The notes beneath the pieces were generated by a model, which was not told the DNA's origin, did not search any database, and saw only the letters and a program-made list of their open reading frames with translations. 64,000 bases of DNA from DATKNA01 sp963755755 (GTDB taxonomy: Bacteria; Actinomycetota; Actinomycetes; Actinomycetales; Kineosporiaceae), in the NCBI GenBank assembly GCA_963755755.1, contig CAVWLJ010000021.1:1-64000 (forward strand), in the 5' to 3' direction. This document shows, one piece after another, positions 20,334 through 30,712 of the stretch. The position numbers and the translations under genes are program-made. Position 1 is the stretch's first letter. Every line of letters starts with the position of its first letter.

Positions 20334-22033
20334 GCACGCTCGCCGGCCTGTTCCGGCTCACCCGGCCCCCGCTCGGGCGGCTCGTCCTCGCCGTGACCCT
20401 GGGCGCGGTCGCGGTCCTCACCGGGGTCGGTCTCATGACGCTCGCCGGGTACCTCATCTCCCGCTGCGCGGAGCAGCCGCCGGTGCTCTCCCTCACGGTG
20501 GCGATCGTCGGCGTCCGGGCGTTCGGCATCTCCCGGCCGCTCGCCCGGTACGCCCACCGGCTGGTGTCGCACGACCTCGCCCTGCGGTCTCTGGCCGGCA
20601 CGCGTGCGGCGACGGTGCGCTCCCTGGCCCGCCGGCTCCCGGAGCGATCGGGGGCCGACCGCGACGGGGACCTGCTGGGCCGGCTGGTCGGCGACGTGGA
20701 CGCGGTACAGGACCTCTACCTGCGGGGTCTCATCCCGCCGCTGGTCGCTCTGGCCAGCGGCGCGGTGTCGGTCGCCGTCGCCACGGCGCTGCTGCCGGCG
20801 GCGGGCGCCGTGCTCGCGGCCGGGCTCGTCGTCGGTGGCGTGCTGGTACCGATGCTGGCGGCCGCGCTCGTCGGCGCGATCGCGCGCCGCCGGACCGTGC
20901 TGCGCGCCGAGCTCACCGCCGACCTCGTCGAGTTCGTGCGCGGAGCGCCCGAGCTGGTGGTGCTCGGCGCGGACGGCGCCGCGGTCGAGCGGATCGAGCG
21001 GCTCGACGCGGAGCTGACCGGGCTGGGCCGCCGGGACGCGGTCGCCGGCGGGGTGGTCGAGGGTCTCTCCGCGCTCGTCGCCGGGCTCACCATGGCGGGC
21101 GTCCTCGCCGTCTGCGTCCGCGCCGTCGGGGACCACGCTCTCGACCGCGTCCTCGTCGCGGCACTCACGCTGCTCGCGGCGGCCGCCTTCGAGGCGGTCG
21201 CCCCGCTGCCGCCGGCGGCGCTCACCCTGCGTGCGACGCTGGAGTCGGCGCGGCGCGTCCTGCAGATCGCAGACACCCCGCCCGTGGTGACCGACCCGGC
21301 GCGCCCCGCGCAACCCCCGGGGAACGGGCCCGTCGTCCTCGACGCGATCGGGCTGGCCCCGCAGGACGCCGACGGCTGGGGGCTGCACGACCTCGACCTC
21401 GCCCTCTCCCCCGGCGAGCAGGTGGCCCTCGTGGGCAGGTCCGGTTCCGGCAAGACGACCCTCGCCGAGCTGCTGGTCCGGTTCCTCGACCCGGACGACG
21501 GGCGCGTGCTCCTCGCCGGCACCGATGCCCGGGAGCTCGCCCAGAGCGAGGTCCGTCGGCGGATCTCGCTCGACGGGCAGGACGCCTACCTCTTCGCGAC
21601 CTCGATCCGCGAGAACGTGCGTCTGGCGCGCCCGGACGCGGACGACGCGGCCGTCGAGGAGGCCCTGCGCCGGGTCCGGCTGGGCGACTGGTTGGCGCGG
21701 CTCCCGCAGGGGTGGGACACGCTCGTCGGCGAGGACGGCGCGGCGGTCTCCGGGGGCGAGCGACGCCGGCTGGCGCTCGCCAGGGCGCTGCTCGCCGACT
21801 CCCCCGTGCTGGTCCTGGACGAGCCGACGGCGCACGTCGACCGCCCGACCGCCACGGAGCTGATCGAGGACGTGCTGGCGGCCGCTCCGGACCGCACCGT
21901 GCTCCTCATCACGCACCGCGACGAGGAGGCGGCCCTCACCCAGCGCGTCGTCCGGCTGCGCCGGGGCCGGATCATCCCGGGGTCATCCCCGCGGGATGAC
22001 GACCCCCGACCGGCCGCGACGAAGCATCAGTGA
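20330..22033 (+). CDS. cydC: ABC transporter subunit CydC (cytochrome bd assembly)
   Basis: Intact 567-residue half-transporter. GTG at 20330 overlaps the cydD stop by four bases (GTGA), indicating translational coupling. An N-terminal membrane domain (RLTRPPLGRLVLAVTLGAVA onwards) is followed by the ATPase with Walker A VGRSGSGKTTLAELL, signature VSGGERRRLALARALL and Walker B VLVLDEPTAHVD. It pairs with CydD. The last codons overlap a perfect MalT-box-like dyad at 21983-21999. Confidence 0.93.
   Translation: MSTLAGLFRLTRPPLGRLVLAVTLGAVAVLTGVGLMTLAGYLISRCAEQPPVLSLTVAIVGVRAFGISRPLARYAHRLVSHDLALRSLAGTRAATVRSLARRLPERSGADRDGDLLGRLVGDVDAVQDLYLRGLIPPLVALASGAVSVAVATALLPAAGAVLAAGLVVGGVLVPMLAAALVGAIARRRTVLRAELTADLVEFVRGAPELVVLGADGAAVERIERLDAELTGLGRRDAVAGGVVEGLSALVAGLTMAGVLAVCVRAVGDHALDRVLVAALTLLAAAAFEAVAPLPPAALTLRATLESARRVLQIADTPPVVTDPARPAQPPGNGPVVLDAIGLAPQDADGWGLHDLDLALSPGEQVALVGRSGSGKTTLAELLVRFLDPDDGRVLLAGTDARELAQSEVRRRISLDGQDAYLFATSIRENVRLARPDADDAAVEEALRRVRLGDWLARLPQGWDTLVGEDGAAVSGGERRRLALARALLADSPVLVLDEPTAHVDRPTATELIEDVLAAAPDRTVLLITHRDEEAALTQRVVRLRRGRIIPGSSPRDDDPRPAATKHQ
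21983..21999. promoter_or_regulatory. Perfect MalT-box-like dyad at the end of cydC
   Basis: TCATCCC-CGC-GGGATGA, the only fully symmetric 7-3-7 copy with the consensus halves. It lies inside the last codons of cydC and 101 bases upstream of the next gene at 22100, the same distance seen for several other sites. Coding constraint here argues that the symmetry is selected or that the cydC end is misplaced. Confidence 0.5.
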
Positions 22034-22099
22034 TGTGCGCCCCGTCAGGGGACGGGAGCGACGAGCAGCCATCCAGAGCACGGACTCCAGGGAGACGCC

Positions 22100-22393
22100 A
22101 TGACACCTCGGACCGACGAACGCCGGATCGAGTTCAACCGCGGGCTGCTCGTCGGCGGCGCGGTACTCATGTCGGTCGGCGCCGTAGTCGGCATGGTCGG
22201 CGCGCTCGCGACCTCGATCGCCGTGATCGGCGCGGCGCGGTCGTGGGTCGGCCAGCTGGACGAACCGCCGTCGGCGATGGCACGACGCCGGCTCGCCCAG
22301 GCGAAGACCGCCGCGGCCGCGGGGGCCCAGGGCTGGCGCGATCACACCGCGCAACTGCAGACGCAGGCCGCCGACGTCAACTCGATGGGCTGA
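22100..22393 (+). CDS. Small membrane protein, unknown function
   Basis: Intact 97 residues with a good Shine-Dalgarno (CAGGGAG). Two hydrophobic stretches, LLVGGAVLMSVGAVVGMVGA and then ATSIAVIGAARSWV, form one long or two short membrane segments. A charged, alanine-rich C-terminal tail of about 45 residues follows. I do not recognise the family. It is 7 bases upstream of the GMC oxidoreductase gene and probably cotranscribed with it. Confidence 0.7.
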   Translation: MTPRTDERRIEFNRGLLVGGAVLMSVGAVVGMVGALATSIAVIGAARSWVGQLDEPPSAMARRRLAQAKTAAAAGAQGWRDHTAQLQTQAADVNSMG

Positions 22394-22400
22394 GCGCCGG

Positions 22401-23981
22401 ATGAGCGACGATCACTACGACGTCATCATCATCGGCAGCGGCGCCGGCGGCGGGACCCTCGCCTACCGCCTGGCTCCCGCCGGCAAGCGGGTCCTGCTCC
22501 TCGAACGCGGCGGCTACCTCCCCCGCGAGCGGGACAACTGGAGCTCGACGGAGGTCTTCGTCCGGGGCAAGTACCTGCCCCCCGAGTCCTGGTTCGACCG
22601 GCACCACAACGCGTTCCAGCCCGAGGTCAACTACTACGTCGGCGGCAACACGAAGTTCTACGGGGCCGCGCTGTTCCGGCTGCGGCCGGAGGACTTCGGC
22701 GAGCTCAAGCACCACGACGGGATCTCACCGGCCTGGCCGATCGAGTACGGGGACCTGGAGCCGTACTACACCGAGGCCGAGCACCTCTACAAGGTGCACG
22801 GACGGCACGGCGAGGACCCGTTCGAGGGTCCGTACAGCGCGGACTACGCCCACCCTCCGGTGCAGCACGAGCCGCGCATCCAGCAGCTCTCCGACGACCT
22901 CGAGAAGCAGGGCCTGCATCCCTTCCACCTGCCCATCGGGGTCAACCTCGAGCAGGACGCCGACGGCGGGGCGACCCGGAGCAGCGTGTGCATCCGCTGC
23001 GACCGCGTCGACGGCTTCCCCTGCCTGGTGCAGGCGAAGTCGGACTCCCAGGTGGTGTGCGTGGACCCGGCCGTCGCGAGCGGCGGCGTCGAACTGCTGA
23101 CCGGCGCGTACGTCGAGCGGCTCGAGACGGACGCCGCCGGCGGCAGCGTCACCGGCGTCGTCGTCCGGCTGGACGGGACGCCGGACCCGGTCACGTTCAG
23201 CGCGGACATCGTGGCCGTCGCCTGTGGTGCGGTGAACTCGGCCGCGCTGCTCCTGCGCTCGGCGAACGACCGCCACCCGGCCGGTCTGGCGAACGGATCG
23301 GACGTCGTGGGCCGCAACTACCTGCGCCACAACAACCTCGCGATGATGGGCGTCTCGAAGGAGCCCAACCCGACCCGCTTCCAGAAGACGCTGGCGCTGC
23401 ACGACTGGTACCTCGGCGACGAGGACTGGGACTACCCGCTGGGCGGCATCCAGATGCTCGGCAAGTCGGACGACGAGCAGATCAGGGCGAACGCGCCCCG
23501 GTGGGCGGGCAAGGTCTCGCCCGGCATGCCCTTCGAGGTCCTCGCCCACCATGCGATCGACTTCTGGCTCTGCGGCGAGGACCTGCCGCTGCCCACCAAC
23601 CGCGTCACGCTGCGCAAGGACGGCAGCATCCAGCTCACGCTCGACGAGAAGCACAACACCGCAGGGGTCATCCGGCTGCGACACCGGCTCCAGAGCATGC
23701 TCGGCAAGCTGGGCATGCAGGAGCACCTGCTCGAGCACAGCATCTACATGCACAAGACGATGCCGATCGGTGCCACCGCGCACCAGGCCGGCACGGTGCG
23801 GTTCGGCACGGATCCGGCGAGCTCCGCGCTCGACGTTCTGTGCAAGGCGCACGAGCTGGACAACCTCTACGTGGTCGACACCAGCTTCTTCCCCAGCATC
23901 GGGGCCGTGAACCCCTCCCTGACCGCGATCGCGAACGCCCTGCGTGTCGGGGACCACATCCGCGAGCGGATCGCGGCATGA
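22401..23981 (+). CDS. GMC-family FAD oxidoreductase
   Basis: Intact 526-residue flavoprotein. The FAD-binding motif is IIIGSGAGGGTLAYRL (residues 9-24). The GMC catalytic pair is present: His461 in GATAHQAGTVRFG and Asn504 in GAVNPSLTAIANAL. A Cys-containing segment VCIRCDRVDGFPC lies near residue 200. GMC enzymes oxidise alcohols or sugars; the closest general type is the glucose/choline dehydrogenase group, but the substrate is not evident. Its stop overlaps the possible ATG of the G6PDH-like gene, implying a joint carbohydrate role. Confidence 0.9.
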   Translation: MSDDHYDVIIIGSGAGGGTLAYRLAPAGKRVLLLERGGYLPRERDNWSSTEVFVRGKYLPPESWFDRHHNAFQPEVNYYVGGNTKFYGAALFRLRPEDFGELKHHDGISPAWPIEYGDLEPYYTEAEHLYKVHGRHGEDPFEGPYSADYAHPPVQHEPRIQQLSDDLEKQGLHPFHLPIGVNLEQDADGGATRSSVCIRCDRVDGFPCLVQAKSDSQVVCVDPAVASGGVELLTGAYVERLETDAAGGSVTGVVVRLDGTPDPVTFSADIVAVACGAVNSAALLLRSANDRHPAGLANGSDVVGRNYLRHNNLAMMGVSKEPNPTRFQKTLALHDWYLGDEDWDYPLGGIQMLGKSDDEQIRANAPRWAGKVSPGMPFEVLAHHAIDFWLCGEDLPLPTNRVTLRKDGSIQLTLDEKHNTAGVIRLRHRLQSMLGKLGMQEHLLEHSIYMHKTMPIGATAHQAGTVRFGTDPASSALDVLCKAHELDNLYVVDTSFFPSIGAVNPSLTAIANALRVGDHIRERIAA

Positions 23982-23995
23982 GCGAAGGAGCCGTC

Positions 23996-25352
23996 GTGAG
24001 TGAAAAGATCGACGCCCTGGTGATCTTCGGAGCGACCGGCGACCTCGCCAAGCTGGAGACCTTCCCCGCCCTCGTCGGGCTCGTCGGGCGCGGCGTCCTC
24101 GACGTCCCGGTGATCGGCGTCGCGAAGAGCGGCTGGGGCCTGGACGCAGTTCAGGGCGTACGCGGAGGCGTCGCTGCGGCTCAACGAGATGGACCCGGAC
24201 GCGCCCGACGCCGCGCGCATGCTCGGGTTGCTCGACTACGTCGACGGCGACCTCGACGACGACGCCACCTACCAGGCGGTGGCGGCCAAGGTGCGCCCGG
24301 GCGGCCGCGTCCTGTTCTACCTCGAGGTCCCGCCGCCGCTGTTCGGCCGTATCGCGCGCGGCATCGGCGCCGCGGGTCTGGCCGGCGGGGCGCGGGTCAT
24401 GGTGGAGAAGCCGTTCGGCGCCGACCTGCGCAGCGCGCAGGAGCTCAACGAGACGATGCACGCGGTCTTCCCCGAAGAGGCGATCTACCGGGTCGACCAC
24501 TGGCTCGGGCTGGATCCGGTGGAGACCGTCCTCTTCGGGCGCTTCGCCAACTCCATCCTCGAGCCCCTGCTCAACCGGACCTACGTCGAGAGCATCCAGA
24601 TCACCATGGCGGAGGCCTTCGACGTCGCCGACCGCGGCCGGTTCTACGACCGGGCCGGCGCGGTGCGCGACGTCCTGCAGAACCACCTCCTCCAGGTGCT
24701 GGCGACCGTGACGGCCGAACCCGCCCGGCGGGCAGGGCCTGGGGGATGGCGCACCTCCAAGGAGCAACTGGTCGAGTCGCTGCGGCCCCTCGACCCCGCC
24801 ACGACGGTCTTCGGGCAGTACGAGGGCTATCTCGATGTCGACGGGGTGGCGGCAGGCTCGACGACGGAGACGTTCTTCGCCACGCGCGTCTTCATCGACT
24901 CCTGGCGCTGGGCCGGACGTCCCGATCGTCATCCGCGCCGGCAAGTGCATGCCCGTCACGGCCACCGAGATCCACATCACGCTGCGGCCGCCGCCGTACA
25001 ACGTCTTCGGGCTGGAGCCGTTCGACGCCTCCAACGCGCTGACGTTCCGAGTCTGGCCTGCAGTCCGGACCAGCCTCACGGTGGTCGGCAAGCGGCAGGG
25101 CAGCGGCATGGCGGCCAAGCCGCACGAGCTCGTCTTCGCGGAGGAGCCCGCATCGGACATGCGCCCGTACGACCGGCTGATCGGCGCCGCGCTCGAAGGG
25201 GACACGTGGCTGTTCGCCCGCCAGGACACGGTCGAGACGGCCTGGCGGGTCGTCGAGCCGATCCTCGTCGCCCGGAGCGGTTCCCGTGCACCCCGTACGC
25301 GCCCGGGACCTGGGGCCCGAAGGAGGCGGACGCCGTCCTTCCGAACGGCTGA
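23996..25352 (+). CDS. zwf: Glucose-6-phosphate dehydrogenase-like protein, frameshifted
   Basis: About 450 residues. N-terminal nucleotide motif VIFGATGDLAKLETFPALV, then VMVEKPFG and RVDHWLGLDPVETVLFGRFAN. A C-terminal YAPGTWGPKEAD matches the family end. Frameshifts occur near 24150, 24910 and 25280. GTG 23996 is preferred because AAGGAG lies six bases upstream; ATG 23978 would overlap the GMC stop. The phosphate-binding RIDHYLGK motif of classical enzymes is altered: the Lys after Gly is Leu-Asp here. The enzyme may use a non-standard sugar phosphate, so the symbol is tentative. Confidence 0.78.
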
Positions 25353-25396
25353 TCCCTGGCGACGACCCCATCGCGCCTGAGAGAGGCGCTCGGACC

Positions 25397-27362
25397 ATGA
25401 CCGACACCCCCAATCGAGCAGCACCGACGACCAGCGCGCTCATCGCGGAGCACGGGCTGATCGGCGACCTCCGCACCGCCGCTCTCGTCAGCACGGGCGG
25501 ATCGATCGACTGGTTCTGCTCCCCCAGGTTCGACTCGCCATCGGTGTTCGGCGCCCTGCTCGACCCGGAGAAGGGCGGGCACTGCACCATCAGGCCGAGA
25601 GGGACCACCTACACGGCGAAGCAGCTGTACCTGCCCGGACACCGCGATCCTCATCACCCGCTTCCTCTCCGAGGACGGGGTCGGCGAGGTGGTCGACTTC
25701 ATGCCCCCGGCGCCCGGGAACGGCCCCGCGCCGCACCGGCTGGTCCGGATGGTGACCTGCATCCGGGGTGCGCTGACGTTCGACGTCACCGTCGCTCCCC
25801 GCTTCGACTACGGCCGACGCGAGCACGAGGTGCGGATCACCGAGGCCGGTGCCGTCTTCGACGCCGGGGACATGGCACTCACGGTGCACGGCGTGCGCGA
25901 GCGCGACGACGAGCGGCTGGCCGCAGGTCCAGCAGCGACGACGGCGACCTCCGCGCGCGAGCTGCCGCTCTCGGCCGGGCAGACCCGGGGCATCGTGCTC
26001 GAGTGGGGCGCGCGGACGCCGCGGGAGATCAGCCCGATGGAGATCGAGCAGGAGCATGCGGAGACCGCCGCCTTCTGGCGGTCCTGGGTCGCCGGGTCGA
26101 CCTATCGGGGCCGCTGGCGCGAGATGATCCAGCGCTCGGCGATCACGCTCAAGCTCATGACCTATGCCCCGACCGGCGGCCTCGTCGCCGCACCGACGAC
26201 CGCCCTCCCCGAGCAGGTCGGGGGCGAGCGGAACTGGGACTACCGCTACACCTGGGTGCGGGACGCCTCGTTCTCCGTGCGGGCGCTGCTCGGGCTCGGA
26301 TTCGTCGAGGAGGCGGCCGCGTTCGCCCGCTGGCTGCGTGACCGCGTCGCCGAGCGCGCCGGCGGCGGGGACGGGCCGCCGCTCGACATCATGTACCGGG
26401 TCGACGGTTCCTCGGACCTCATCGAGGAGTCGCTCGACCACTGGGCCGGGTACCGCGACTCCCGCCCGGTCCGGATCGGCAACGGCGCCGCCGAGCAGCT
26501 CCAGCTCGACATCTACGGCGAGGCGCTCGACAGCATCTACGCCGGGGACGAGGCGGGGCTCGAGGCCGGGTACGCCGGCTGGACAGGCGTCGTCAGCATC
26601 CTGAACTGGGTCGCCGAGAACTGGGACCAGCCGGAGGAGGGCATCTGGGAGACCCGCGGCGGCCGGCAGGACTTCACCTACGGCCGCGCCATGTGCTGGG
26701 TCGCTCTCGACCGTGGCATCCGGCTGGCCGTCAAGCACGGCCGTCCCGCCCCGCTCGAGCGGTGGACGAACGCCCGGGACGCGATCTACGCCCAGATCTT
26801 CGATCGGGGGTGGAACGCCCGGCGCGGCGCCTTCGTGCAGCACTACGCCACCGAGGTCCTGGACTCCTCGCTCCTGCGGGCGGCGAGCCTGGGCCTGATG
26901 GCCCCGCAGGACCCGATGTGGCTCTCGACGCTGGACGCCATGCGGGACGAGCTCGTCACCGACAGCCTGGTCTACCGCTACGACCCCGGCGCGTCGCCGG
27001 ACGGCCTGCGCGGGTCGGAGGGGACGTTCTCGCTCTGCACGTTCAGCTGGGTGGACGCGCTCGCGCGCTCGGGCCGGCTCGAGGAGGCCCGCCTGACCTT
27101 CGAGAAGATGCTGACGTACGCCAACCACGTCGGCCTGTTCTCGGAGGAGCTCGCCGTCACCGGGGAGCAGATCGGCAACTTCCCGCAGGCGTTCACGCAC
27201 CTCGCCCTCATCGACGCCGCACTCACCCTCGACGCCGCCCTCGACGGGGCCGCGGCCTCGCCGGGGACGTCAGCGAGTCTTCCCGCACAGGCCGTCGACC
27301 TGCGGGTCCCGGCCAACGGGCGCGGAACGGCAGAGGTCCCGCTCGCGCGGAGCGGCTCGTGA
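25397..27362 (+). CDS. GH15 family glucoamylase or trehalase-like hydrolase
   Basis: About 655 residues. The N-terminal domain starts ALIAEHGLIGDLRTAALVST with GSIDWFCSPRFDSPSVFG. The catalytic (alpha/alpha)6 domain has NWDYRYTWVRDASFSVRALL. The acid Glu is in EGIWETRGG (codon 26649-26651), and the base Glu lies in LFSEELAVTGEQIGNFPQAF. GH15 members in actinobacteria include trehalases as well as glucoamylases; I cannot separate these by eye. There is no signal peptide, so the enzyme is intracellular. One frameshift near 25640. Confidence 0.88.
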
Positions 27363-27387
27363 GCCGCGCGGGGACGGGGTCCGGGCG

Positions 27388-28164
27388 ATGCCGGGCCGGG
27401 CCGCCCGCGGCCTGAGGACGGCCCGCGTCCGGAGCGACCGTTACCAGCTGGTCTTCATCCTGCTCCTTCTGACGTTCGTGCTCGGAGCGTTCTCGGACGA
27501 GGGCTGGACGCGGCTGCCCTCGCTCGCGCTGAACATCGCGGCCCTGCTCATCGCGATCAGGTCCGCGCAGCTCACGGGGAGAGCGGCGCGCGCGATCCGG
27601 CTCGTGCTGGGGGGCGGGTCCCTGCTGCTGGCCGTCGTCGTCCTGCTCGTGCCGGGCACGACGATCCAGGGGCTGTTCGCCTGCTGGGTCGCCGTGGTCC
27701 TGATGACGACCATCCTCGTCATCGTCCGGCGGATCCTGCGCCATCGTTACGTCACGATGCAGACGATCTTCGGCGCGCTCAGTGCCTACCTGCTCATCGG
27801 GTTCTTCTTCGCGGCCGTGTTCTCGGCCGTCTCCAAGCTGGTCGCGACGCCGTTCTTCGCGGGCGGGCAGGCGGTCACCCCGGCCAGCGTGCAGTACTTC
27901 AGCTTCGTCACCCTGTCCACCACCGGCTACGGGGACTACACCGCGCAGGGGAACGCCGGGCGGTCGATGGCGGTCCTCGAGGCCGTCCTCGGGCAGGTCT
28001 TCCTGGTGACGCTGGTGGCGCGGCTCGTCGCGCTGTACGGCATGGTGCGCCCGACGCCACCGGGCCGGGGTGGTGACACCGACGGCGCCAGCGCACGGCG
28101 GGACGACGGCGCCGACGGCAGGGACGACGGCAGGGCGGACGACCACGCCGGAGCGTCCGCCTGA
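27388..28164 (+). CDS. Potassium channel-like protein (two-helix pore)
   Basis: Intact 258 residues. Four or five hydrophobic segments precede the pore, whose filter reads TLSTTGYGDYTA at about residues 175-186 (TxGYGD, the K+ selectivity signature). The extra upstream helices suggest a voltage-sensor-like or six-helix arrangement without an obvious Arg-repeat S4. The last 40 residues are a charged, Asp/Gly/Arg-rich cytoplasmic tail. No ligand domain (RCK/TrkA-N) is fused. It follows the GH15 gene by 25 bases. Confidence 0.9.
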   Translation: MPGRAARGLRTARVRSDRYQLVFILLLLTFVLGAFSDEGWTRLPSLALNIAALLIAIRSAQLTGRAARAIRLVLGGGSLLLAVVVLLVPGTTIQGLFACWVAVVLMTTILVIVRRILRHRYVTMQTIFGALSAYLLIGFFFAAVFSAVSKLVATPFFAGGQAVTPASVQYFSFVTLSTTGYGDYTAQGNAGRSMAVLEAVLGQVFLVTLVARLVALYGMVRPTPPGRGGDTDGASARRDDGADGRDDGRADDHAGASA

Positions 28165-28186
28165 CCGGCCGGCGAGCCGGGCCCGC

Positions 28187-30569
28187 TCAGCGGACCTGGG
28201 TCCCCTGCCGGTTGAAGAAGGCGAGGAGCTGGCCGCCGAGTTCCGGATCGCCCTCGAGCCGCGCCCGCCCCGAGATGACGGTGGTCGCGGCCTGCCGGGT
28301 GCCGCGCAGCAGGGCCAGCAGGGTGTCGGCGTCCGTGACGAGCCGGGTCTGGGCGTCGTCGGCGTGCCGGTCGATGAACAGGCGACCGTCGTCGGCCACC
28401 AGGCGGTAGGTGCCGGCGGTCCCCAGGTCGAATCCGATGGTGAGGCGGTGCCCGAGCGTGACGTCGACGGGCAGCCGGCGGCTCGCCCCCACCAGCTCCT
28501 CGAGGACGTCGTCGCGCCCGCCGTCCACGCCGACCGTCACCACCTCGTCCGTGAGGTCGACCGCGATGTCGCGCGTGCCCCAGCGCCCGGGCACGTGGTG
28601 CAGCGACAGCCGCCGCACCGGTTCGGGCAGGAGCGGACGGGAGCGCAGCACGGCCCCGTCCGGCTCCAGGCCGAGGACGGCCCTGATGAGGAGCAGCGGC
28701 GCCCCGGACGCCCACGCCTGCGGGCTGCACGCGGTCGGGTACTCCGCGGGGAAGGACGTCTCCCGGCGGTCGAACCCGGCGAACGCCTCCGGGAGCCGGT
28801 TGCCGAGCAGGTCCGCGGCCTCCAGGAGTCCCATGGCGACCTCGGCGGCCTCGGCGCGGTAGCCGTGCTGGGCCAGGCCGAGGACGGCGAAGGCCGTGTC
28901 GTGCGGCCAGACCGTGCCGAGGTGGTAGCCGATGGGGTTGTAGCCGGCCTGCCCGGTGGCGAAGGTGCGGATGCCCCAGCCCGAGTAGAGCCGGTCCCCC
29001 AAGAGGAGCTCGACCACCCGGCCCACCCGGTCGTCGGCCACGATGCCGCTCCAGAGCAGATGCCCCAGGTTGGAGGTCAGGCTGTCGACGGGCTTCTTGT
29101 CGCCGTCCAGCGCCAGCGCGTAGTACCCGCGGTCCTCGAGCCAGAAGTCGCGGTTGAACCGGGTCTTCAGGTCGGCCGCCTCCTCCTCGAGGCGATCGGC
29201 GAGGGCGGCGTCGTCCCAGATCACGGCGGGCGAGACGGGCTGCCCGGCGCTTGGCGTCGTAGACGTAGCCCTGCAGCTCGCAGGTGGCGCGCGGCAGCGA
29301 GGCGATGGTCCCGTCGGAGGACTGGATCGACTCCGGGGAGTCGCGCCAGCACTGGTTCGGCAGCCCCGAGGTGGGGTTGCGCGTCTGGTACTCGACATAG
29401 CCGTCACCGTCGCGGTCCCCGAACTCGTCGATCCAGCGCAGCGCGGCGCGGGCCGGGGCCTCCAGGGCGTGCACGACGTCGTCGCGGCCGGTCCAGCGCT
29501 CGTACTCGTCGAGCAGCACGAGCCACAGCTGGGTCGCGTCCGCCGCCCCGTAGTACGGGGAGTGCGGGCGCTCCTCGAACGCGGTCAGCTCGCCGAACCG
29601 CAGCTCGTGCAGGATCTTGCCCGGTTCGGCGTCCCGGAAGTCGTCGACGCCGGTGGCCTGCATCTGCGCGAGGGTGACGAGGGCCGTCTCGGCGAGGCCG
29701 GGTACGAAGGGCAGCGCCTGGAAGCTCGTGATGACGCTGTCCCGGCCGAACGCCGCCATGAACCACGGAAGGCCGGCCGCGGGCATGTAGCGGCCCGGGC
29801 TGGTCGGCAGGTCGAAGCGCAGTGCCGCGAGGTCCTGCAGCGACTGCTCGTAGATCCGTTCCAGGGGGCGCCAGCTGGATCGCAGCACCGGGAAGCTCTC
29901 GCGCAGCAGCCGCAGCCCGAGCCGCTGGTCGGGGTCCTCCCAGGCGGAGCGCGGAGCGAACACACCGGCCTCGCCATGCCGTGCGGGCACCACGTCGACC
30001 TCGCAGGTCCAGGACTCCTGGGGCGCCAGCGTGACGGCGAAGCGCAGACCCTGCTCGTCGTAGACCACGTTCCCGTCGGCGCGGATCCACGTCTCCCGGC
30101 GGTAGGTCTCGCGCTCGTAGCCCAGCACGAGCCGGTCGGGCTCCACGCGCCGGTAGGTCCGGCCGGGCTTGGCGTCGACCGTCGCGTCCTTGACCTCGAA
30201 GAGGTCGGCGAAGTCGGCCGCCGCCTCCAGGACCACCTCGAGCTCGACCGCCTCGGCGTCGTGGTTGACCAGCGTGACGACCTCGTGGAACCCGTCGAGC
30301 ACCGTCCGGCGCCGGATCACCGCCAGCGTGGCGTTGACGTACGTCGAGGCGACGCCGGGAGCGAGGAAGAACTGGGCGGCGTAGTACCTCGTCCGGTCCA
30401 CCGAGAGCGTGGTGAGCCGCTGGCCGCCGACGGTCAGGACCCAGCGCGACAGATAGCGGGTGTCGCGGTCGAAGAGGCCGTGCACCTCGACCGGAGACCC
30501 GTCGATGTCGCCCCGCTCGTCACTGACGACGAAGGTGTTGCCGTCGAGCACGTCCACGGTGCGCGTCAT
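28187..30569 (-). CDS. Glycogen debranching-like enzyme with apparent C-terminal SCP2-like domain
   Basis: About 790 residues on the minus strand. Residues 1-190 form the glycogen-debranching N-terminal domain (TFVVSDERGDIDG, VHGLFDRDTRYLSRW). The (alpha/alpha)6 catalytic part follows, with LPWFMAAFGRDSVITSFQ, HSPYYGAADATQLWLVLLDE and IGYHLGTVWPHDTAFAVLGL. The last about 110 residues (28187-28520) look like an SCP2 sterol-carrier-like fold: VDVTLGHRLTIGFDLG, RLFIDRHADDAQTRLV, ADTLLALLRGTR and SGRARLEGDPELGGQLLAFF. One frameshift zone near 29240-29260. It is divergent from the hydrolase gene across two dyad sites. Confidence 0.85.
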
Positions 30570-30603
30570 CGCGCCAGCGTGGTCCCCGTGCCCAGGGCGG
30601 GCA

Positions 30604-30620
30604 TCACTCGACCGGGATGA
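30604..30620. promoter_or_regulatory. MalT-box-like dyad near the debranching gene start
   Basis: TCACTCG-ACC-GGGATGA, 35 bases upstream of the debranching-enzyme start (30569, minus strand). It is one of two copies in this 143-base divergent gap. Confidence 0.45.
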
Positions 30621-30636
30621 GAGCTGTCGCGCAGCG

Positions 30637-30653
30637 TCACTCCCGCGGGATGA
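30637..30653. promoter_or_regulatory. MalT-box-like dyad near the alpha/beta-hydrolase start
   Basis: TCACTCC-CGC-GGGATGA, followed by GG so that the right half reads CGGGATGAGG, nine of ten bases of the E. coli MalT box. It is 33 bases from the first copy in the gap (three helical turns) and 59 bases upstream of ATG 30713. Side-by-side boxes are how E. coli MalT promoters are organised. Confidence 0.5.
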
Positions 30654-30712
30654 GGCAGGTCCCGCCCGCTGCCACGACGCTGAGGGCACCTGACGGAGAG
30701 GGCGGTGCCCAC

